This document shows, one piece after another, positions 16,286 through 20,786 of a stretch of 20,786 nucleotides of DNA. This DNA is from CAZSTA01 sp964609495 [NCBI: uncultured bacterium] (GTDB taxonomy: Bacteria > CAZSTA01), in NCBI GenBank assembly GCA_964609495.1, contig CAZSTA010000045.1, positions 1 to 20,786 of the forward strand. The letters are read 5' to 3'. The notes beneath the pieces are model-generated. The model searched no databases. It worked only from the letters and a program-made list of their open reading frames with translations, and had not been told where the DNA came from. The position numbers and the translations under genes are program-made. Numbering within the stretch: the first letter of the stretch is position 1; the number at the start of each line of letters is the position of its first letter.

Positions 16286-17413
16286 CTAAGCGGCTACTAT
16301 CTCCCTATAGATCGATAAAGTATCTTCCGCAGTTCTATTCCAAGAAAATAGCCTAGCTCTATTTAAGCCTCTTTGAGATAATTCCTCTCTCAAACCCTCA
16401 TCGGTTATGACCTTAATGATCGCCTCAGCTAACTCATCTATATTGTAAGGATCTACCAATATCCCCCCATCCCCTACAACTTCTGGCAGAGAGGATATAT
16501 TTGAGGATATAACCGGGACTCCACAACTCATAGCCTCTAAAGTAGGTATTCCGAAGCCCTCATAGAAAGATGGATATATAAAAAGTTCAGCCGCGTTATA
16601 TAACAGAGGCAGATCATTCTCAGGAACATAGCCAGTGAATACAACCCTTTCCTCCAGTTTCAAATCCCCTACTAGTTTGAAAACCCTTTCATAATCCCAT
16701 CCCTTTCCCCCGGCTATGACTAGCCTATGTTCTATACCTTGAGAATTTGCCGCTTTATGATAGGCTTTAATCAGTCCATCTATATTCTTTCTCGGTTCGA
16801 TCGTTCCCACATATAATATGAACTTAGAGGAAGTATCATATTTCCCTCTTATTTTCTCGATAAGAGCTTCGTTCTCTATCAGTCTGTAACTTTTATCCAC
16901 AGAGGGATGAACAACTTCTATCTTATCCTCACTCGCCATATTAAACTTGACCATATCCCTTTTAGTGCTATAGGAATCGGCTATCAATCTATCAGCACTC
17001 CTAGCTGATAAGGGGATCATATTTTTGAAGAATATCTGCTTGCTCAAAATATGCTTCTGCGGATAGATAAAGAAGGTCATATCGTGAAAAGTTACCACTG
17101 ATGAACAATCTCTTAGGAATAAAGGCTTGGTATAGTGAGGAGAATGAAGCACCTGAAGACGATATCTTCTCGCGTACCAAGGGAGGACTGTCTGTTCCCA
17201 AATCAACCTTAGAACTCGATTAGCACTGCTACACTCTATAAAATGAACGTTACTTTGGCTGATATCAAAGGCATCTCTATCCTTAATAAAGATAAAATAT
17301 TTATTATCTTTATCAATACAAGCCAGAGCTTTAATCAAGTTGAGAATATAAAATGCGGCTCCCCCTTGGTTAGGAGGAAGAGAAGTAGCATCTATACCGA
17401 TCCGAATAGCCAT
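16286..17413 (-). CDS. GT4 family glycosyltransferase
   Basis: A 375-residue GT-B fold glycosyltransferase, probably acting at the inner face of the cytoplasmic membrane on a lipid-linked glycan. The N-terminal acceptor domain starts MAIRIGIDATSLPPNQGG. SADRLIADSYSTKRDM (about 137-152) is typical of mannosyltransferase-like members. The donor domain has YVGTIEPRKNIDGLI, and EGFGIPTLEAMSCGVPVI contains the E-x7-E motif that contacts the nucleotide sugar. The ATG follows AGAGG by seven bases, and that ribosome site is the outer edge of inverted repeat A. It is the first gene of the four-gene GT4-nucleotidyltransferase-WecA-decarboxylase operon. The donor could be GDP-mannose given the neighbouring enzyme; this is inference. 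Confidence 0.9.
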   Translation of the reverse strand: MAIRIGIDATSLPPNQGGAAFYILNLIKALACIDKDNKYFIFIKDRDAFDISQSNVHFIECSSANRVLRLIWEQTVLPWYARRYRLQVLHSPHYTKPLFLRDCSSVVTFHDMTFFIYPQKHILSKQIFFKNMIPLSARSADRLIADSYSTKRDMVKFNMASEDKIEVVHPSVDKSYRLIENEALIEKIRGKYDTSSKFILYVGTIEPRKNIDGLIKAYHKAANSQGIEHRLVIAGGKGWDYERVFKLVGDLKLEERVVFTGYVPENDLPLLYNAAELFIYPSFYEGFGIPTLEAMSCGVPVISSNISSLPEVVGDGGILVDPYNIDELAEAIIKVITDEGLREELSQRGLNRARLFSWNRTAEDTLSIYREIVAA

Positions 17414-17420
17414 TTTAGAA

Positions 17421-17586
17421 CCTCTTTGTTGGTTTTTTGCTGAATTAATAAGGCTATCAAAGAATCTTGCTAATTACCACCCTCCCCCTAACCCCCTCCC
17501 ATCAAGGGAGGGGGGAATAAAGGGCTTTAGTTCAATCTCAGTGTTCCCTCTCCCCTCGTGGGAGAGGAATAGGGTGAGGGGAAATT
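17421..17586. repeat. REP-like inverted repeat A (uninterrupted copy)
   Basis: About 165 bp, nearly identical to the reverse complement of repeat B (20218-20525) once B's insertion is removed. It has an AT-rich arm (with AATAAGGCTATCAAAGAATC) and a GC-rich arm with two hairpins: CCCCCTCCC/GGGAGGGGG with loop ATCAA, and CCTCTCCC/GGGAGAGG. The AT-rich end supplies the GT4 ribosome site and holds a weak promoter-like pair (TTAGCA, 17 bases, TATTAA) pointing at GT4. With repeat copy 5 it explains most of the 329-bp gap 17414-17742. Confidence 0.85.
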
Positions 17587-17651
17587 AGTCTTTAACTTTC
17601 TAACGAAGAACTAAGAATATGATACCCCCGATTATAAGTTCAGAAACCAAA

Positions 17652-17734
17652 AAAGGTAACTTTTGCAGGCAATAGAGCTTAGGTGTTCTGGTAACTTTTA
17701 CAGACAAAAATATATGAGGTTAAAAAATTCCCTT
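17652..17734 (+). repeat. Palindromic element, copy 5 (degenerate, expanded)
   Basis: It begins AAAGGTAACTTTTGCAGGCA and ends TTAAAAAATTCCCTTT, with an internal second GGTAACTTTTACAG. It looks like a diverged or partly duplicated element of the same family. It lies a few bases beyond the stop of the Wzy-like gene, on its 3' side, and could form a 3' hairpin there. Confidence 0.65.
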
Positions 17735-17742
17735 TTTTGAAA

Positions 17743-19143
17743 TTAATCTGGCTGATTCCTCTCCTGAAGAGTTCTGCTTCTCTTCTTAACGCAATAAAAG
17801 TTGAGTAGAATCATCAAAGCTATATCATACCAAAACTTGGTGATCCCAAACCAATTGGCAAAGAAGCTAACTGTCATATTATAGATGAGAAAGGCGTATA
17901 ACACTAAATAGATCATCTTCGGCTTTCTTATCATCTTTTGATAAATAAAGGATATTATAACTCCTAATATGAAGGGGAAGAGCATCACTCCCCCAAAGCC
18001 AAAATCGCTATAGTAAGAGGACAGGTAGGAGGCGGTGTTAAAGCTCTGGGATATCTCGAATTGGCTGTAGAGGTGTTTGATCCGCAGGATAACCAATATA
18101 GGATAGAAGGTATTGACTCCATAAGTGAAGTTCGTGACAGTGTTGATAACAAATTGTATATTCTGGAGACTCATAGCTATCATTAGATAGGGATGGGAGA
18201 TGAAGGAGTATTTGAGGGGGATCTTCATCTCTCCTACATAGTGAATATAATCCTGAGTATAAGCCCTTTCTCTGATTATAGGGATAACTATTACGATTAG
18301 ACAGAAGATAAGACCCAAAACTATGACTTTCTTCAACCCGATCCTATTTTTTAGATAGTTATAGACTACTACTATCAAAAAGATCGGCCAGATAAGGAAG
18401 GCTCTGTTTAACATAGTAACTAGGATTAAGAAGGAAAGCACAAATAGGAGGACCAAAACAAGATTTGAGATAAATTTTTCTCTCGATATTTCCCTCCTCC
18501 TTATCATAAAATATATGCCTATTAGAAGGAGTATATCGGTATGAATAACGGATATATGATGAACAAAACCGCTATAAGAAAAGCCTATCCTGGCTTGATC
18601 TGGATTTCTGCTTAAAATTGGAATCCCTAACCTATACGCTTCAAAAGCATAAGATAAGGTGGCAACTAAAAACAAGAAGTATATCGCTTGCTTTAACCGA
18701 TCCTCATCCCATTCCGTCTCAAGTTTATCAGCTAGTTTTAAATCCGATACTTGTCCCGACTTGATTCTAAATATGGAATACACCGAAAAACTTCCGATTA
18801 AATAGCTTAAGATACTGGCTAATATCACTATCCAAGTATATTCGGTCCAATCTTCCTGAAGTCCGCTGAGTTTAAAGTGAGTTATACCTATAGCTCCTAA
18901 CCAGACCGCGCTGAATATCCTAACTGGAGAGAAGAGATCCCAAGTTTTTCTTCCCCCCATTAGGAAGACGATAACAGCCAACGTAAGGAAAGCGATAGAG
19001 ATCGCTATATCAGAGCTATGTAGAAAAATTAAGATAAGTAGGGGAAATAGGATAATAATCGCTATCCCTAATAGCACATATCCTAAATCACTTTTTAACT
19101 TTCCTAGTCCAAATCCTTGATCCTCGAAATTTCCCGCTCTCAT
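17743..19143 (-). CDS. Wzy-like O-antigen/oligosaccharide repeat-unit polymerase
   Basis: A 466-residue integral membrane protein with about 11-12 hydrophobic segments, including residues 19-42, 47-63, 105-125, 225-245 and 275-290. It has a large loop between the later helices, the layout of Wzy-type polymerases. The stretch SRNPDQARIGFSYSGF (about 178-193), with Arg near a small-residue run, is of the kind seen in the oligosaccharide repeat-unit polymerase family. Such proteins join lipid-linked repeat units at the periplasmic face. Sequence conservation in this family is low, so the call rests on topology and context. Its ATG overlaps the TGA of the upstream GT2 gene by four bases (ATGA), indicating translational coupling. 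An O-antigen ligase-type protein is the main alternative. Confidence 0.75.
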   Translation of the reverse strand: MRAGNFEDQGFGLGKLKSDLGYVLLGIAIIILFPLLILIFLHSSDIAISIAFLTLAVIVFLMGGRKTWDLFSPVRIFSAVWLGAIGITHFKLSGLQEDWTEYTWIVILASILSYLIGSFSVYSIFRIKSGQVSDLKLADKLETEWDEDRLKQAIYFLFLVATLSYAFEAYRLGIPILSRNPDQARIGFSYSGFVHHISVIHTDILLLIGIYFMIRRREISREKFISNLVLVLLFVLSFLILVTMLNRAFLIWPIFLIVVVYNYLKNRIGLKKVIVLGLIFCLIVIVIPIIRERAYTQDYIHYVGEMKIPLKYSFISHPYLMIAMSLQNIQFVINTVTNFTYGVNTFYPILVILRIKHLYSQFEISQSFNTASYLSSYYSDFGFGGVMLFPFILGVIISFIYQKMIRKPKMIYLVLYAFLIYNMTVSFFANWFGITKFWYDIALMILLNFYCVKKRSRTLQERNQPD

Positions 19144-20060
19144 CTTGCTTTTAAGGCGATCCTCCCCACCCCTAGATAGGCTTTTAATCTATCTTGTCCT
19201 AATTGTCTAAAAGATGGTATAATAGATAACAACCCAAAAAGAGGGACTTTAAAGATAACTTCCAGATATATAATAAACCTCAATAATCGAACCTTTCCCG
19301 AAGGATAATGCTTCTTAAAAAAGTAGAATAAATTCTCATAAGTATAAGCGATCGCCTTTGTCCTCCCTCCAATGCTCGCTCCTCCCAGATGAATTATCTC
19401 AGCCTCACTAAGATAAAAGACCTTGAAATTCTTCTGTTTAAGCCGATAGCATAGATCAACCTCCTCCAAGTACATAAAATAGTTTGGATCGAAGAGCTGC
19501 ATATCCCTCAATGCTTCTCTCCTCAGAATGAAACAAGCCCCAGTTACCCAATCGACCTCCTGCGACGAGTAAGGGGAAGGATTCTTCACTATCAAAGTTT
19601 TCAGCTTAGGATATATTCTATCTAAGAAGAACATCTGCATAGATACTGTCCATAAAGTCGGAAAATAGCCGAAAGAGGGTTGAGGGGAACGATCCTCATT
19701 GAGCAATCTACAACCCACTACAGCTACATCAGGATGCTCATTCATAAATGAGATCATCTTATTTAAAGTGGCATCCAAGACTATCGTATCGCTATTCAGG
19801 AGTAGTATATATTCTCCTTCGGCTATCTCCACCGCTTGATTATTGGCTCTGGCAAAACCAACGTTCTCTATATTCTTCCCCAATCTGACCTGAGAAAACT
19901 CCTCCTCCACCATCTCCGCACTAGAATCAGTGGAGGCATTGTCTATAACTATTACTTCATAGGATAGACCATCTGAAACTGTATTATAAATGGAATTAAG
20001 ACAATTTCGGAGAAGCTTCTTAGTATTCCAGCTAATAATGATTATAGAAACATCTAACAA
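19140..20060 (-). CDS. GT2 family glycosyltransferase (rhamnosyltransferase-like)
   Basis: A 306-residue GT-A fold enzyme. It starts at TTG (20058-20060), giving LDVSIIIISWN, the usual family start; a nearby ATG at 20053 is out of frame. Motifs are VIDNASTDSSAEMV (38-51), NVGFARANNQA, LLLNSDTIV with the metal-site Asp, and DWVTGACFILRREAL followed by FMYLEEVDLCYRLKQ. These are typical of WbbL/rhamnosyltransferase-like GT2 enzymes. A hydrophobic C-terminal segment (about 263-285) may dock it to the membrane. It is the first gene of a two-gene operon with the Wzy-like gene, and a perfect-consensus promoter lies about 70 bases upstream. The weak start and ribosome site (GGAAG directly beside TTG) suggest low translation. 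The sugar donor is unknown. Confidence 0.88.
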   Translation of the reverse strand: MLDVSIIIISWNTKKLLRNCLNSIYNTVSDGLSYEVIVIDNASTDSSAEMVEEEFSQVRLGKNIENVGFARANNQAVEIAEGEYILLLNSDTIVLDATLNKMISFMNEHPDVAVVGCRLLNEDRSPQPSFGYFPTLWTVSMQMFFLDRIYPKLKTLIVKNPSPYSSQEVDWVTGACFILRREALRDMQLFDPNYFMYLEEVDLCYRLKQKNFKVFYLSEAEIIHLGGASIGGRTKAIAYTYENLFYFFKKHYPSGKVRLLRFIIYLEVIFKVPLFGLLSIIPSFRQLGQDRLKAYLGVGRIALKAR

Positions 20061-20126
20061 CTTCCGCTATTTCATCTCCAATCGGCGGGTGGTCCACATA
20101 TCATATAAATTCTTTAACTTTTGTAT

Positions 20127-20155
20127 ATTATAGAAGAAGTGTGCGGAAATGTCAA
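20127..20155 (-). promoter_or_regulatory. Perfect-consensus sigma-70 promoter for GT2-Wzy
   Basis: On the - strand, TTGACA (20150-20155), exactly 17 bases, then TATAAT (20127-20132). Every box position matches the consensus. Transcription would start near 20120, giving a leader of about 60 nt before the GT2 TTG start. Confidence 0.8.
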
Positions 20156-20217
20156 GCTAAATATTTTGCTCCGATGCATATAGAATCGGGGATCAAAATG
20201 ATTTCAGATCGAATTAT

Positions 20218-20525
20218 AATTCCCCCTCACCCTGGCCCTCTCCCACGAGGGGAGAGGGAACACTGAGATTGAGCTAAAGCCCTTTAGTTCCCCCTTCCCT
20301 CGATGGGAGGTTCTGTCAAAAATTACCCCTCTAAATTGAAGCTGAAGCTAGATTTTATATGGTCTCTTGACTACCCCCCCCACCTTTCATCGCACCAGTT
20401 CAGCAAATTTTCGACTTTTTTCATTCTATTTTTTACAGAGCCCGATGGGAGGGGGTTAGGGGGAGGGTGATAATTAGCAAGATTCTTTGATAGCCTTATT
20501 AATTCAGCAAAAACCAACAAAGGGG
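20218..20525. repeat. REP-like inverted repeat B (interrupted copy)
   Basis: An inverted partner of repeat A, matching it over about 165 bp. It has the CCCTCTCCC/GGGAGAGGG hairpin (20236-20258) and the AT-rich arm. It is split in its second hairpin by a 134-bp insertion. Its AT-rich end points right, away from the GT2-Wzy cassette. With the promoters and the insertion, it explains most of the 549-bp gap 20061-20609. Confidence 0.85.
20309..20442. mobile_element. 134-bp MITE-like insertion with inverted ends
   Basis: It is inserted in repeat B. Its ends are GGTTCTGTCAAAAAT and, read inward on the other strand, GGCTCTGTAAAAAAT (13 of 15 match). The direct repeat CGATGGGA flanks it (20301-20308 and 20443-20450), extending to ten bases if the terminal GG is counted; this fits an 8-bp target duplication. 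Repeat A keeps the uninterrupted site. On the - strand it holds a short frame (MKKVENLLNWCDERWGG) near one end, possibly the start of a lost transposase. The ends and duplication length recall the IS256 or ISL3 families; the assignment is uncertain. Confidence 0.78.
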
Positions 20526-20535
20526 AAAATAATTC

Positions 20536-20564
20536 TTGACTCTAAAACCTATTTATGCTATATC
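20536..20564 (+). promoter_or_regulatory. Candidate promoter for the broken HTH gene
   Basis: TTGACT (20536-20541), 17 bases, then TATATC (20559-20564), with AT-rich sequence on both sides. It points at the ATG at 20610, with a leader of about 40 nt. Confidence 0.4.
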
Positions 20565-20609
20565 ATAAATATATATTATAAATTATAACTACTCAAGGGA
20601 TAGTAAATT

Positions 20610-20786
20610 ATGAGTGATGATAAATGGATCACTGTTAAAGAGGCTTCAAGACTATCAGACTTGCACTCGTCCTCAATTAGATGATCAGTTAAAAAATATC
20701 GCCTAAAACAGAAATATAGTAAGGCGAGGAAAGACAAAAACTACTACTTTTTCGATCCGAAATTGAGCAAACTTAAGCAGAGTAGA
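20610..20786 (+). pseudogene. Broken helix-turn-helix (excisionase/MerR-like) gene, runs off the window
   Basis: The ATG at 20610 opens MSDDKWITVKEASRLSDLHS, the usual first helices of small excisionase or MerR-like HTH proteins. An in-frame TGA follows at 20682-20684, after residue 24. The same frame then stays open to the window end and reads SVKKYRLKQKYSKARK, then YYFFDPKLSKLKQ, the expected wing and end of such a domain (family members often have IRRLIKRG... then a YxxDP-like strand). The TGA sits where Arg (CGA) is common, so one C-to-T change explains it. TGA is a normal stop for other genes here. The rest of the gene lies beyond the window. Confidence 0.6.

Noticed and set aside
20356-20424. 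Small protein inside the 134-bp insertion
   Set aside because: Only 17 codons precede a stop after a G tract; at most it is the remnant of a transposase start.
7707-20525. CRISPR array
   Set aside because: The repeats are dispersed by kilobases, palindromic throughout and without regular spacers.
20682-20684. TGA recoded as an amino acid
   Set aside because: Several genes here (for example those ending at 1098 and 7618) end in TGA at the expected family length, so TGA is a stop.

Overview
The window looks like a chromosomal stretch from a diderm (Gram-negative-type) bacterium of moderate to low GC. One protein is a predicted outer-membrane beta-barrel ending in aromatic Phe, several others carry Sec signal peptides, and there is a bacterial alpha-2-macroglobulin. 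Isoprenoids are made by the non-mevalonate (MEP) route. I cannot place the lineage; an uncultivated phylum is plausible but is inference. TGA is used as a normal stop.

Left part (1-9480, + strand): an envelope/periplasm block. It runs from an outer-membrane barrel protein and a possible small membrane protein to a DUF1175 (YfaT-like) protein, a 1479-residue alpha-2-macroglobulin with an intact CxEQ thioester, a zinc phospholipase C/S1-P1 nuclease-fold protein, a secreted TPR-like protein, a possible gene fragment and a gluzincin (peptidase MA-type) protein. Nearly all are exported. The theme is proteolysis and protease trapping at the cell surface.

Middle (9480-13200, - strand): dxr followed by dxs, the first two committed MEP-pathway genes, behind a good sigma-70-type promoter and a leader of about 140 nt. 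Directly after dxs, overlapping its 3' end in another frame, lie decayed remains of a type 2 isopentenyl-diphosphate isomerase gene. Its start codon is ATA, it has an internal deletion, and its 3' end is missing.

Right part (13205-20060, - strand): surface-glycan genes in two transcription units. One is GT2 glycosyltransferase-Wzy-like polymerase, behind a perfect-consensus promoter. The other is GT4 glycosyltransferase-sugar nucleotidyltransferase-WecA/TagO-like initiating transferase-UDP-glucuronate decarboxylase. Together they could build an undecaprenyl-linked glycan, perhaps containing xylose. The window ends in a broken helix-turn-helix gene on the + strand.

Repeats are the most unusual layer. 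A roughly 49-bp palindromic element with 13-bp terminal inverted repeats occurs five times in or next to intergenic spaces, and one copy encodes the last codons and stop of dxr. A second repeat of about 165 bp, GC-rich and REP-like, occurs as an inverted pair flanking the GT2-Wzy cassette. One of its copies is interrupted by a 134-bp element with inverted ends and a target duplication, while the other copy preserves the empty site. I found no CRISPR array, tRNA or rRNA.
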